DNA of 64,000 nt from Asaia sp037151935 (GCF_051628905.1 NZ_CP157575.1:1550001-1614000), one strand, 5' to 3'. Numbered from the stretch's first letter, positions 17,214-26,520 are shown. The notes: generated by a model not told the origin, from the sequence alone. Numbers and translations are program-made.

Positions 17214-17981
17214 TCAATGAGCCGTAAAGCCCCCATCGACCGGCAGGGCAACGCCGGTCACGAAGCTGGCGCCGGGGCTGCATAGCCACAGCACAGATTG
17301 CGCAATTTCCTCTGCTGTCCCAAGACGGCCTATCGGCTGCTGCTTCAGGAAATCGTCCATGGCCTGTTTTTGCGTCTTGAGCATATCGGCCACCATCGGC
17401 GTTTCGATCACGCCAGGGCAGATCGCATTGATACGCACGCCACGCGGCGCGTAGTCGAGGGCGGCGCTTTTTGTGAGTCCGATAACGCCATGTTTGGAGG
17501 CGTGATACGCGGCACGCTCGGGAAGGCCGACTAGTCCACCCAAAGAAGAGCAATTGACGATCGCGCCGAAACCCTGCTGTCGCATCTGCCTGAGTTCATG
17601 CTTCATGCAGGTCCAGATTCCCCGCAGATTGACGGCCTGAACCCTGTCGAAGGCCTCAGCTGTTTCATCGGCGGCATCTGTAGGCGGGGCCTGGATACCG
17701 GCGTTGTTATAGGCGAAATCGAGCCGACCGAAGCGTGAAACGGCAAGCGCCACAAGGCCTGCCGCCTGTGCTTCGTCCGACACGTCACAGGCCATACCCA
17801 CCGCCCGATATCCTGCCGCGTTTAGCCGGGCTGCCGCCTCCTGAATCGCGACTTCATCAAGATCGCCCAAAACAATTGCTGCGCCGCTTCTGGCAAAGGC
17901 CTCTGCCGTAGCGAAGCCCATGCCGCCCTTGGCACCTGTTACGACAGCGACCTTGCCTGCGAAATCATAGCTTGGGTTCAT
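17214..17981 (-). CDS. SDR family oxidoreductase
   Basis: A 255-residue classical SDR. It starts YDFAGKVAVVTGAKGGMGFA (the TGxxxGxG cofactor motif), has YNNAGIQAP in place of NNAG, the catalytic Ser in NCSSLGGLVG, and Tyr/Lys in AAYHASKHGVIG. It ends FVTGVALPVDGGFTAH. The Asp after the second beta strand (VLGDLDE) suggests NAD preference. The ATG at 17981 has GAGAGGGA upstream. It is coupled to the CMD gene. The substrate is not deducible. Confidence 0.92.
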   Translation of the reverse strand: MNPSYDFAGKVAVVTGAKGGMGFATAEAFARSGAAIVLGDLDEVAIQEAAARLNAAGYRAVGMACDVSDEAQAAGLVALAVSRFGRLDFAYNNAGIQAPPTDAADETAEAFDRVQAVNLRGIWTCMKHELRQMRQQGFGAIVNCSSLGGLVGLPERAAYHASKHGVIGLTKSAALDYAPRGVRINAICPGVIETPMVADMLKTQKQAMDDFLKQQPIGRLGTAEEIAQSVLWLCSPGASFVTGVALPVDGGFTAH

Positions 17982-18274
17982 GTCCCTCTCTCCAGATCGT
18001 GCCACGAGGCGCATGGCGTTTGATGAGGCAGGAAATGCGCGGATTATTTACCGACAGAAATGTCTCATTGACCCCGCGCGCCGCTCACAGCGTCATGGTG
18101 CCGGCCAGATGAAATGGCAGGCTTTTCACGACCTGTGATTTCCAGAAATTTGCCTCGATTACACGACGGCCCGTGCCGCCTTCAGAAATTACTTTAGGCC
18201 TGCCAGAGCGACCGTAATATCCGGCTTCGTGTTGATACCCTGTTGAGTGACGCTCAACATCGAGCTGACTGTAA

Positions 18275-19183
18275 TCAGAGTCCCAGCGGCTTGAGTTCAC
18301 GCAGCAGCGCGATCAGAAGGCGCAGCCCTGTCGGCACCTGACGTCGACTGGCGTAATAGATGTAAAACCCGTCTCCCATCGGCGCCCAGTCTTCCAGGAC
18401 AGAGCGAACCCTGCCTTCGGCAATCAGCGGTGCGACCAGAGGTTCGGGCGCATACATCAGGCCTGCGCCCCCCAGAAGAGCGGAGAGGATGGCCCGGCTG
18501 TCATCGAAAGTGAGCGATCCCGGCACTGCAACCGCCATGTTCTCCGATTGGCGTTCGAACTCCCAGCGATAGAGCGTATCGTCGCCAAGGCGAAAGCGCA
18601 GGCAGCGATGCGCTGCGAGATCGTGCGGGTGCAGTGGGACACCATGACGTTCGAGATAAGCGACAGACCCCACGACCACCCAGCGTATATCGGCCGACAG
18701 ACGTTGGGCGATCATATCCTCGGGAACAGTGCCGCCATAACGGATACCAGCGTCGAACCCGCCATCGATCACATCCACGAGCTGATTACTGACCGCCAGA
18801 TCGAGTGCGATATCCGGGTAGCGTTCGACGAAATGGGGAAGTGCCGGACCAAGCAGCAAACTCGCGGCGTCGCTGGGCACGTTCAGCCTGATACGCCCTT
18901 TGGGCACGTCGCGGAAACGGTTGAGGCTGTCGACAGCCTGCTCGATACGGGAGAACGGATCGCTGATCGCCGCCTGCAATTCCTCACCGGCAGCGGTGAG
19001 CGTGACACTGCGGTTGGTACGATTGATCAGCCTGATGCCAATGCGGGTCTCCAGCCCCTTGAGCGAATGGCTCAGGGCAGAAGTGCTCACGCCCAGCTCG
19101 ACACCCGCGCGCCTGAAGTTGCGGTGGCGGGCGATAGCCAGAAAATAGCTGTAATCGGCGAGATCGATCCGGTTAACGGGCAT
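18275..19183 (-). CDS. LysR-family transcriptional regulator
   Basis: A 302-residue regulator. The helix-turn-helix occupies about residues 8-65 (DYSYFLAIARHRNFRRAGVE, then STSALSHSLKGLETRIGIRL, then RTNRSVTLTAAGEE). The ligand-binding domain follows, with GRIRLNVPSDAASLLLGPAL and FDAGIRYGGTVPEDMIA, typical of the subgroup often linked to oxidoreductase genes. It lies 44 bp downstream of the cupin gene and upstream of the SDR-CMD pair, all on one strand. It may control these genes. The start MPVNRIDL is weakly supported by a Shine-Dalgarno site but matches the family. Confidence 0.92.
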   Translation of the reverse strand: MPVNRIDLADYSYFLAIARHRNFRRAGVELGVSTSALSHSLKGLETRIGIRLINRTNRSVTLTAAGEELQAAISDPFSRIEQAVDSLNRFRDVPKGRIRLNVPSDAASLLLGPALPHFVERYPDIALDLAVSNQLVDVIDGGFDAGIRYGGTVPEDMIAQRLSADIRWVVVGSVAYLERHGVPLHPHDLAAHRCLRFRLGDDTLYRWEFERQSENMAVAVPGSLTFDDSRAILSALLGGAGLMYAPEPLVAPLIAEGRVRSVLEDWAPMGDGFYIYYASRRQVPTGLRLLIALLRELKPLGL

Positions 19184-19227
19184 GGCCGAGCATGACTCAC
19201 TCTTTTTCGAAGGGCAATCGGCCGCTC

Positions 19228-19734
19228 TTATTCGGAAGGCCCCTTGAACTGGGCATCGGAGACTTTTTCCGCCCAGTCGACAGCATGGCCGCCGAGCGTT
19301 TCGGTGACCGACAGATGGGTCATCGATGTCGTATCCGTTGCGCCGTGCCAGTGACGAATGCCGGGCGGCACATAGACTGTGTCGCCTTTGCAGATACGCT
19401 GCACGGGGCCGCCTTCGCGCTGCGTCCAGCCACATCCTTGCGTCACATACAAAGTCTGTCCGGCAGGATGCGTATGCCAGTGGCTGCGTGCCCTGGCCTG
19501 AAAGGTTACCAGCCCCACGCCGGCACGCCCCGGTGATACCGGTCTGACAAGCTCCAAAACCGTCACCTTGCCGGTGAAGAATGTCGCTGGGCCGGGTTTG
19601 GCGGCAATCGCTCCCGGTTTGATGACGTCCGATTGCCGATTGGGCAGCTGCTGAACGGGCGCTGTCTGCGCAAAAGCGAGGCCGATCCCGCACCACAGAA
19701 GCATCATGACACCGGCATATCTGGAAAAGAGCAT
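19228..19734 (-). CDS. Secreted cupin-domain protein
   Basis: A 168-residue single-cupin protein with a signal peptide (YAGVMMLLWCGIGLAFAQT) predicted to send it to the periplasm. The cupin metal site is visible: HWHTHPAGQTLYVTQG gives two His and a Gln, and PPGIRHWHGA gives the later His. The domain resembles the cupins found next to CMD-family proteins. It begins 15 bp after the gcd stop, so both are probably on one transcript. The function is unknown. Confidence 0.85.
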   Translation of the reverse strand: MLFSRYAGVMMLLWCGIGLAFAQTAPVQQLPNRQSDVIKPGAIAAKPGPATFFTGKVTVLELVRPVSPGRAGVGLVTFQARARSHWHTHPAGQTLYVTQGCGWTQREGGPVQRICKGDTVYVPPGIRHWHGATDTTSMTHLSVTETLGGHAVDWAEKVSDAQFKGPSE

Positions 19735-19749
19735 CGTCGTTTTCTTTCG

Positions 19750-22143
19750 TTAGCGGGAGAATTCTTTCGGCAACGCATAGGCAACGAGCCGCGCACCTTG
19801 TGTTGTCTTGAGCGTTGGCTTGCCCCCTGTGGCAATGACCACGATCTGTCGACTGCTATGCGGCGCCCGATAGGTCATGGGCGTCGCCTGCCCTCCGGCA
19901 GGGAGGCGGGCTTTCCACAACTCCTTGCCATTGGACAGGTCATAGGCACGGATAGCCTGCTCCATCGACGCCGCGATGAAAATCAGACCGCCGCGCGTCG
20001 TGATGCCCCCGCCTGAAAAAGGCACACCCATGGGGAGAGGAACATGCGTGTGAAACCCAAGTGGTCCCGTATCGGCGCTCGTGCCGAACGGCTTTGTCCA
20101 GATCAGCCGCCCAGTGCGAAGATCGACGGCAGCCAGAGAGGCGTAAGGCGGCGATGTGCAGGGCACGCCGAGAAAAGACTGAAAAGGCCCGTTGATCGCA
20201 CCGTAGGGCGTGTTTGCCATGGGATTTTGGGTGTTGACCGGACCATGTGTCGGCCCGAGCACATTGCCAATCCGATTGGCCTGCTCGCGCGGAATGAGCT
20301 GCGACCGTGTCGGCAGGTTCATCCATGGCACAACCATGATGCCGCGCTCGGGATCGAGAGAAACGCTCCCCCAATTGACCCCGCCGCCATAACCCGGATG
20401 CACGATGGTCGGTCGATCGAGACCGATAGGTGTCAGGGGGCCTTCATAGCGCGCCTGTCTGAACCTGATGCGACAGAACATCTGGTCGATAGGCGTCAGC
20501 CCCCACATGTCGCGCTCTCGCAGCGTGGCGCCACGAAACGATGGCATCGCGACCGAAAACGGCTGGGTCGCCGACAGCCGGTCACCGGGGCCGCCGCCAC
20601 CCTGAGGCACAGCCAATTCGCGTACCTCCCTGATCGGCTCGCCCGTGGCGCGGTCGAGCACGAAGATCTCACCGCGTTTGGTCGGCATGATCAGCCCGGC
20701 CCTCAGCCCTTTCGCGGTGGGTATATTGGTAAGGCTCGGCTGCGAAGGAATATCGTAATCCCACAAATCATGATGGGTCGTCTGAAATTTCCAGCGCGGC
20801 GTGCCCGTTTCGGCATCGATCGCGATTACAGCGCTGCTATTCTCGTCGTCGAAGGGACGACGCTGCGCGCCATAAAGATCCGGAGTCGAATTGCCCATGG
20901 GCAGATAAACGAGACCGAGCTTCTCATCGGCACTGAGAGGCGCCCAGCTATTGGGCGTCGAGCGTGTATAGCTCTGGCCCGGAGGCGGCTCCCCCTTGCG
21001 GTCGGGATGACCCACATCGAACGCCCAGGCAAGCTTGCCCGAAATGGCATCGAAGGCGCGCACGACGCCCGACGGCGCCCCCCAGAACTGGTTGTCCAGA
21101 ATGCTGCCCCCCACGACGAGCTTTCCACGTATGAGCTGGGGCGCAGAGCTGACGTAATAGATGCCAAAAGGCGCAGCACTCATGCCCCGTCTGAGATCAT
21201 AGCGACCCGCCACCGCAAAATCATGACAGAGCTGCCCTGTATGCGCATCCAGTGCCACGAGATCGGGAAGCTGGCTGACTGCATAAAGACGCTCCGCGCA
21301 GGGCCCTGTTGCACCGGAAACGCGATAATAGGTAACGCCCCGGCAGGGCTTGCCGGAACGGGAATCGCTCATCTGAAACGTCCAGCGTCGCTTGCCTGTC
21401 TCGGCGTCGTACGCGACGACCGCGTCATAATTATTGCAGATATAAAGACTGTCGCCGATCATGATCGGCGTTACTTCAAGTCCCGCCGTGTAAGCATTAT
21501 CCGGCTTAGGGCCAGTATCGGCTTCCCAGATTTTTTCGAGCTTGCCTACATTGCCGGTATTGATCTGATCGAGCGGACTGAAGCGTGAACCGCCCTGATC
21601 GTTACCATAGGCTGGCCATTGGTCAGTCACCTCTGACTTCACTTGCACCAGACGACCGGGAGCCTCGATGGGGCTGCCCGTCTGCCAGGCAGGATCTGGT
21701 GGAGCGCTCGATCCCGTTACATGCAACAGAATTCCGAATAATGCGAAGACACCCAGAACCAGGCCAAAACGAGACATGCCACGCAAAGAGTGTCGTGCCG
21801 GTCCAGGCATGACGCCTGGCAGGAACAACCCCAAACCGAGCACGCAGGGCGCAACCAGACGTGGGACGAGTTGCCAGACATGTCCGCCGACCTCCCAGAT
21901 CGACCAGGCAAGTGTGAGCGCGAGCATCGCAGCGTATACCCCCGCGCCACGCCGATCTGCCCGCCAGATCATGGCCGCACTTGAAAGCATCATCACCCCG
22001 GCAATGAGGTAGTAATACGAACCGCCTGCCTGAATGAGGATCGCCCCCCCTGCTATCAGGGTCGCGCCAAGAAGTGCCAGCAACGTGGCATAGAGACAGG
22101 CGAGCCAGCCATTCCGGCGCATGATCCTCTTTGAGATAGCCAT
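19750..22143 (-). CDS. gcd: Membrane-bound PQQ-dependent glucose dehydrogenase
   Basis: A 797-residue quinoprotein, the same length as known GCD. The first 140 residues hold five membrane helices. The periplasmic eight-bladed propeller follows, with WPAYGNDQGGSRFSPLDQIN, HHDLWDYDIPSQPSL, VLDRATGEPI and GGGPGDRLSATQPFSVAMP. It oxidises glucose to gluconolactone in the periplasm and passes electrons to ubiquinone, a hallmark of acetic acid bacteria. Quinate or other polyol specificity within this family cannot be fully excluded, but segment choice and length favour glucose. The cupin gene follows 15 bp downstream. Confidence 0.95.
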   Translation of the reverse strand: MAISKRIMRRNGWLACLYATLLALLGATLIAGGAILIQAGGSYYYLIAGVMMLSSAAMIWRADRRGAGVYAAMLALTLAWSIWEVGGHVWQLVPRLVAPCVLGLGLFLPGVMPGPARHSLRGMSRFGLVLGVFALFGILLHVTGSSAPPDPAWQTGSPIEAPGRLVQVKSEVTDQWPAYGNDQGGSRFSPLDQINTGNVGKLEKIWEADTGPKPDNAYTAGLEVTPIMIGDSLYICNNYDAVVAYDAETGKRRWTFQMSDSRSGKPCRGVTYYRVSGATGPCAERLYAVSQLPDLVALDAHTGQLCHDFAVAGRYDLRRGMSAAPFGIYYVSSAPQLIRGKLVVGGSILDNQFWGAPSGVVRAFDAISGKLAWAFDVGHPDRKGEPPPGQSYTRSTPNSWAPLSADEKLGLVYLPMGNSTPDLYGAQRRPFDDENSSAVIAIDAETGTPRWKFQTTHHDLWDYDIPSQPSLTNIPTAKGLRAGLIMPTKRGEIFVLDRATGEPIREVRELAVPQGGGGPGDRLSATQPFSVAMPSFRGATLRERDMWGLTPIDQMFCRIRFRQARYEGPLTPIGLDRPTIVHPGYGGGVNWGSVSLDPERGIMVVPWMNLPTRSQLIPREQANRIGNVLGPTHGPVNTQNPMANTPYGAINGPFQSFLGVPCTSPPYASLAAVDLRTGRLIWTKPFGTSADTGPLGFHTHVPLPMGVPFSGGGITTRGGLIFIAASMEQAIRAYDLSNGKELWKARLPAGGQATPMTYRAPHSSRQIVVIATGGKPTLKTTQGARLVAYALPKEFSR

Positions 22144-22528
22144 GAGTTACCTTTTGCTGCCGCAATACCGTCACTGAAAATAATATGACGGAGATAACCC
22201 ATAGAGCGCCCTTTTGATGTTGAGCGTCTTTCAATGCGGGTAGAGGAAAATTTCAGCACTCCTACGGCGGTCTTTTCCCCCCGCTCGTCGAGGGGAACGC
22301 CCAACTGCACGCGGCCATCCGTGACGATCGCGGTTCACAAGCCGGGTTCGTTCCTGATCGCACCGTCTTCGGGTTCATTCGGGAAGGAAAAAGCCCCCCG
22401 CTATGGGCGCTCCTGCTTCCCGATCAAATACCAGGCTCGGAACCCTGCATCAGAGCAGACACCTGCTTGTCCGGAAGGGCCAAATAATGACGTATCGACC
22501 TAAACCAAGCCTCAGGGATGACCAGTTT
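22144..22528. other. Intergenic region upstream of gcd
   Basis: About 385 bp separate the bicupin gene from gcd. On the minus strand a stretch near 22200-22310 reads like protein (IVTDGRVQLGVPLDER) but a stop lies immediately before it and no family is recognised, so it may be a gene remnant. The gcd promoter should lie in the AT-richer part close to 22150-22230. Confidence 0.3.
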
Positions 22529-23476
22529 TCAGAGGCGGGAGAGGCTCGAAATCATGGCCACATCCACACACAGATGAGCGGCAATGAGCTCTGGAGACGA
22601 TGCGGCGAGCCATTGAGAGAGGGATAGGTCGTGATAATGGTCCGACCTGAAGATCTCGAGCATCCTCAGCGGCGCATTGCCGTCATTGCGGATGAAATAG
22701 CCTTCTGCCCTTGGCACATGGCCGATGATCCCGGTGCGGAGCCTCTTCTCCTGTTGGGCTCCACCCGCCGGCACACAGGTGACGGCACCCGCACCATCGA
22801 GGCATATCTGCCAGACAGAAGTATTGAGATGCCAGTGAAGATCGGTGCAGCAGCCGGGGCTGATCTCGACGAGTGCGGCAGAGAGCGCCTCGGGGTCACC
22901 AAAGGCGTCGGCTTCGAGCACGCGTATACTGCCCCACTGCGTCGTCTCGGCGGTCTGATCGAATAGTGCGTGGTGAAACGGGCCGTGCGCGGGTTGCGTA
23001 TCGACCCAGCACCAGTCGTCGCCCGTCTCGCCAGATCCGTTCTCTCTGCCACCCACAAACATTACGACGCTGGCACGCTCATTATCACAGCAATGCAGCC
23101 AGGCTGAGGCGGAGGAAGGCACACTCCACACATCCCCTTCGCGCAGGACATCATGATAGAGCGTCGCGCCTGTTTCAGAGCACATTTCAAGTCTGGCGCA
23201 GCCCGAAACGACCATGCCCCAGCCTATGGCATCGCAGCGTACAACGCCGCCGCGTGACCCTTCGCCGAGATCATGGCGCCTGACCTCCACCTCTCTGCAA
23301 TGCCGAGCCCCGCGCCGCGCCGGCCATGCGTCATCGGCTTCGTACGCGCCGGGCGCCCGTCGGGCCCGCAATCTTGAGGCCCAGCCGGAAGCCCCTTCGC
23401 GCCGCCTCATAGAAGACCCGGACGTTCCCGTTCCGCCGAAAAGGCGATGGAAAACGCGATGATCAAAAGACACCAT
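22529..23476 (-). CDS. Degenerate oxalate-decarboxylase-like bicupin
   Basis: A 315-residue two-cupin protein. The second domain clearly follows OxdC: ALVEISPGCCTDLHWHLN, then GHVPRAEGYFIRNDG, LEIFRSDHYHDLSLSQWLA and SPELIAAHL. However, the third and fourth metal ligands look lost, because the expected Glu of HWHxNxxEW is Val and the expected His of MGHYIENTG is Tyr. In the first domain the HWH motif is gone altogether (VVRCDAIGW). Oxalate decarboxylation therefore seems unlikely. The start at 23476 is chosen for its GAGGAGG site; a longer form from 23548 is possible. It is divergent from the aldo/keto reductase. Confidence 0.75.
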   Translation of the reverse strand: MVSFDHRVFHRLFGGTGTSGSSMRRREGASGWASRLRARRAPGAYEADDAWPARRGARHCREVEVRRHDLGEGSRGGVVRCDAIGWGMVVSGCARLEMCSETGATLYHDVLREGDVWSVPSSASAWLHCCDNERASVVMFVGGRENGSGETGDDWCWVDTQPAHGPFHHALFDQTAETTQWGSIRVLEADAFGDPEALSAALVEISPGCCTDLHWHLNTSVWQICLDGAGAVTCVPAGGAQQEKRLRTGIIGHVPRAEGYFIRNDGNAPLRMLEIFRSDHYHDLSLSQWLAASSPELIAAHLCVDVAMISSLSRL

Positions 23477-23650
23477 TTTCGGCCTCCTCTTTGAAAGCAG
23501 AAGCTGCCCCGAGAGCTCGTGCGACCAGCCTAACGCCGCACAGTCCATAGGGAGTCACTTCTCACGTATTCGTGATTAACGACTTGCCATCCTTATCGAA
23601 CGCAGACCCAGATCTGACGCTTCGGCCTGAAGATTGAAAAGGAAGTTTTC

Positions 23651-24496
23651 ATGAAAAAGGTCAGTTTTCGTGACGGCACGTCCGTTCCGGCATTGGGCAT
23701 GGGAAGCTGGAATATCGGAGATTCAACGGCGACACGTGCCGAGGAGATCGCCAGTCTTCGGGCTGGACTCGATGCCGGCCTCAGCGTGATCGACACGGCG
23801 GAAATGTACGGCAGCGGTCGCTCCGAACGTCTCGTCGGTGAGGCTATACGCGGTCGACGCGACGAGGTCTTCCTGATCAGCAAGGTGCTCCCGTCGAATG
23901 CCAGCTATGAAAAGACCCTGCGCAGTTGCGAGGCTTCCCTCCAAAGGCTGGGCACCGACCGCCTCGATCTCTATCTGCTGCATTGGCGCGGCGGCGTTCC
24001 GCTGGAAGAAACCGTCGAGGCACTGACCCATCTGCAAACCCGGGGGATGATCTGTCGCTGGGGTGTCTCCAATTTCGACACCGAAGACATGCAGGAACTG
24101 GACGCGCTGGACGCTGACTGCGCCGCGAACCAGATCCTGTATAATCTCGAGGCGCGCGGCGTGGAATTTGACCTGCTGGCGCGCGACAGGGCAGCGGGCA
24201 TCGTCTCCATTGCCTATTCGCCCCTCGGCCAGGGCGGCGCGCTGCTGGAAGACGCTCTTCTGGTCGACATCGCGAGAGACCATGAAACAGCGAGCGGCCC
24301 CGCGAGCCCGGCCCAGATCGCGCTCGCCTGGACGCTTCGGCAGCCCAACCTGCTCGCCATTCCCAAAGCTGGCTCGAGACCTCATATGCGCAACAACATT
24401 GCGGCACTGGAACTGACCCTGCGGGACGAGGATTACGCGCGCCTGGACACGCATTTCGCGCCGCCACGCCGCAAGGTCCCGCTCGAAATGATCTAA
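23651..24496 (+). CDS. Aldo/keto reductase
   Basis: A 281-residue NADPH-dependent aldo/keto reductase. The catalytic tetrad is visible: Asp and Tyr in SVIDTAEMYGSG, Lys in FLISKVLPSN and His in LYLLHWRG. GVSNFDTEDMQEL and the cofactor end IPKAGSRPHMRNN complete the family pattern. It resembles 2,5-diketo-gluconate-type and general aldehyde reductases; the substrate is open. GGAAG lies upstream of the ATG. Confidence 0.93.
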   Translation: MKKVSFRDGTSVPALGMGSWNIGDSTATRAEEIASLRAGLDAGLSVIDTAEMYGSGRSERLVGEAIRGRRDEVFLISKVLPSNASYEKTLRSCEASLQRLGTDRLDLYLLHWRGGVPLEETVEALTHLQTRGMICRWGVSNFDTEDMQELDALDADCAANQILYNLEARGVEFDLLARDRAAGIVSIAYSPLGQGGALLEDALLVDIARDHETASGPASPAQIALAWTLRQPNLLAIPKAGSRPHMRNNIAALELTLRDEDYARLDTHFAPPRRKVPLEMI

Positions 24497-25077
24497 CTCC
24501 CCCTCCAGCCGGGAAAGCGGTCGATGTCATTGAGAAATATCCATCCGCCTATCCCGAAAGAAAATGAATGATATAGGAATATTATCTCATATAATAATCA
24601 TGAAATTTCCATAGTTTACAGTAATTATGGATCATATTTTGTGGTTATATCGTTTTTCATGACTACCTCCTTCATGATCCGTGCTGGATTTGAGCGCTAT
24701 CCTACCGATCATCACCAGCGGCTCACCCCCTTCGCGGAGGAGCGTCGGATTTGGATTTCGCATCTCTCAAGCGTGCAGATAAGAAGCTTTACCGATTATC
24801 TGAGTGAAGCGGTCGGATGATTTCTGGTCTGCTCCCAGATGGAGCCGGAACTCGAACTCGTCTTTTACGACCCGCAAGCGCCGGGCAACAGCGAGAATGA
24901 GCTGATCGAACTGGCTCATGAACGCGCCGGAGATCTGGACCGCCATCGCCTGCCGCTGAGACTGTGGAAAATCCCCGCACTCAACCGGGCATGAAAGCCC
25001 GGGAAGAGGAATTGGGTCGGGCCTGAAATTGCGGTAAGGAAAAGCCTGATCCGCTCATTGCATGTCAGGATGCTCCC
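24497..25077. other. AT-rich gap with tiny reading frames upstream of the Hyf-like operon
   Basis: About 580 bp contain no gene I recognise. The part from about 24530 to 24665 is strikingly AT-rich compared with everything around it. Two short plus-strand frames exist: 24659-24820 (53 codons, MTTSFMIRAGF) and 24839-24994 (51 codons, MEPELELVFYD); neither has a good ribosome-binding site. On the minus strand a perfect AAGGAGG (24666-24672) stands five bases before an ATG at 24661, but that frame stops after 11 codons. These may be remnants of a displaced gene or a leader. Confidence 0.4.
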
Positions 25078-25119
25078 CTGTTTTCAGCCCTCCCCCTCGT
25101 CCTGCTGCTGATCTGCCTT

Positions 25120-26520
25120 GTGCTGCGCCTTGCGACATTCAGGCACAACAGGCCGTTCATGCCCTTGCTGCGCATGACCTTGTTGGGAATTCAGGGCGCG
25201 CTGGGCTGCTGGGGCGCGCTGGGAGCGCATGAATCCCGGATCGGCCCGATAGCACTCGATCCGTTCAGCGCGTGCTGGATCGTGCTTTGGACCCTGTCGC
25301 TGGTGACGCCTCGTCGCCATACAGGGCCTGTGGGCGAAGCACTCGGTGGTCTTGGTCTTCTCTGCCATGACCCGGCGCTCGCACTCTTCTGTTTTCTGCC
25401 CTGCCTCGCCGAGGCTGCCCACCGTGCGAACGCAACTCAGGACGCGCAAAAGTTTAGAGCCTGGCGACTGGGCCTGCTGGCCCCGGCAGGATGCGCGCTC
25501 GCCATTCTGCCGGGTTTTCCTGCCCTCTCCTTCCTGGCGCCCGCGGCGGGGCTCGCCACCTTGCCCGCCTTTACGGAAACCCCACTTCTGGCCTACGCGC
25601 TTCTCGTGCCTGCGCTCTTGCAGGCGCAGGGCTTTTTCTGGCCGGTCGGCCTCATTCTGCTGGGGGCAGGGCTCTGTCTTTGCCTGCGCATCGGCCAGGC
25701 TCTGAATTACTGGCCTTTGCTGCTGCTCGGCCTCACCCTCTGCGCCCGAGAAAGCGGGCTGGCCGATACTGCTCTGGCTGGCAGTGAGGCGATGATTCTG
25801 GCCCTGGCCCTCCAGGGGCTCGGTAGCAGGGGCTTTCTGTTCCAGACGCCTTTGCCGCCTCTGGCCGGTTTCCTGCCTTTCTGGCTCGGACTGCACGTGG
25901 TCAACGGGCTCAGCGGGCTTTCTCCCGCCTGGACCGCGGGGGCCGTAATACTGAGCCTTCTGATCGGCGTGCTGATGGTGCGAGGCTGGCTGGCCTCCTG
26001 GTGCTCCCTGACCCAGGCTTTCGCATTCCATGATGGCGGGTTGCCGACAGCGCTCACCCTTGGCCTATGCCTGTCGATCTGCCCGGGTCTGCTGCTCGGA
26101 TTCCTGCATGTCTCGGCACTCGATCTGGCGGGTGCCGGTCAGCAGACCTGGCGCGCCTGGCCGATCTGGTCCGTTGCGGGCGGGGATGGCGCCTTCTGGT
26201 ATCCAGCGCTGATCTTCCTGATCCCGGCGCTCATCATTCCCGCCGTCATGACCCATCTGCCGTCTATGGCAAGTGCCCTGCCTGACTGGCCATCGCCCGA
26301 ACTCAAACCACGCCTGCCCTGGGGAGCGAGGCGATCTCTCGCCCTGATACGCACGCGCTGGCATGCGCTTCGCAACGGATGGCGCCCTGCGACACTGGCC
26401 TTGCCCTTCGATCGGGTGCCCCTCTCCCGAAAAGCCGGCCCCGCCCTAACACGCCAGACCTTAACGCTCTGGCTGTTTCTGCTTGCCGCTGCCCTTGCCT
26501 GGCTTGGCTGGTCCGCATGA
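25120..26520 (+). CDS. HyfB/NuoL-like membrane subunit, shortened
   Basis: A 466-residue, strongly hydrophobic protein with about 12 helices. It follows the HyfB pattern: IALDPFSACWIVLWTLSLV early on, and PLPPLAGFLPFWLGLHVVNG where antiporter subunits have LPPxxGFxSE. It is about 200 residues shorter than E. coli HyfB. The segment where proton-pumping subunits carry a conserved Lys and His (GxxxKAGxxPLHxWLPxAH) reads FLAPAAGLATLPAFTETP, without them. The GTG start used here is uncertain: the frame is open back to 25027 and encodes a further membrane stretch (FSALPLVLLLICLVL) that would need CTG at 25078 or ATT at 25057. It is the first gene of a five-gene overlapping operon. Confidence 0.75.
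   Translation: MLRLATFRHNRPFMPLLRMTLLGIQGALGCWGALGAHESRIGPIALDPFSACWIVLWTLSLVTPRRHTGPVGEALGGLGLLCHDPALALFCFLPCLAEAAHRANATQDAQKFRAWRLGLLAPAGCALAILPGFPALSFLAPAAGLATLPAFTETPLLAYALLVPALLQAQGFFWPVGLILLGAGLCLCLRIGQALNYWPLLLLGLTLCARESGLADTALAGSEAMILALALQGLGSRGFLFQTPLPPLAGFLPFWLGLHVVNGLSGLSPAWTAGAVILSLLIGVLMVRGWLASWCSLTQAFAFHDGGLPTALTLGLCLSICPGLLLGFLHVSALDLAGAGQQTWRAWPIWSVAGGDGAFWYPALIFLIPALIIPAVMTHLPSMASALPDWPSPELKPRLPWGARRSLALIRTRWHALRNGWRPATLALPFDRVPLSRKAGPALTRQTLTLWLFLLAAALAWLGWSA

Noticed and set aside
18085..18300. 71-codon minus-strand frame between LysR and SDR genes
   Set aside because: It overlaps the end of the LysR gene in another frame, has no ribosome-binding site, and resembles no family.
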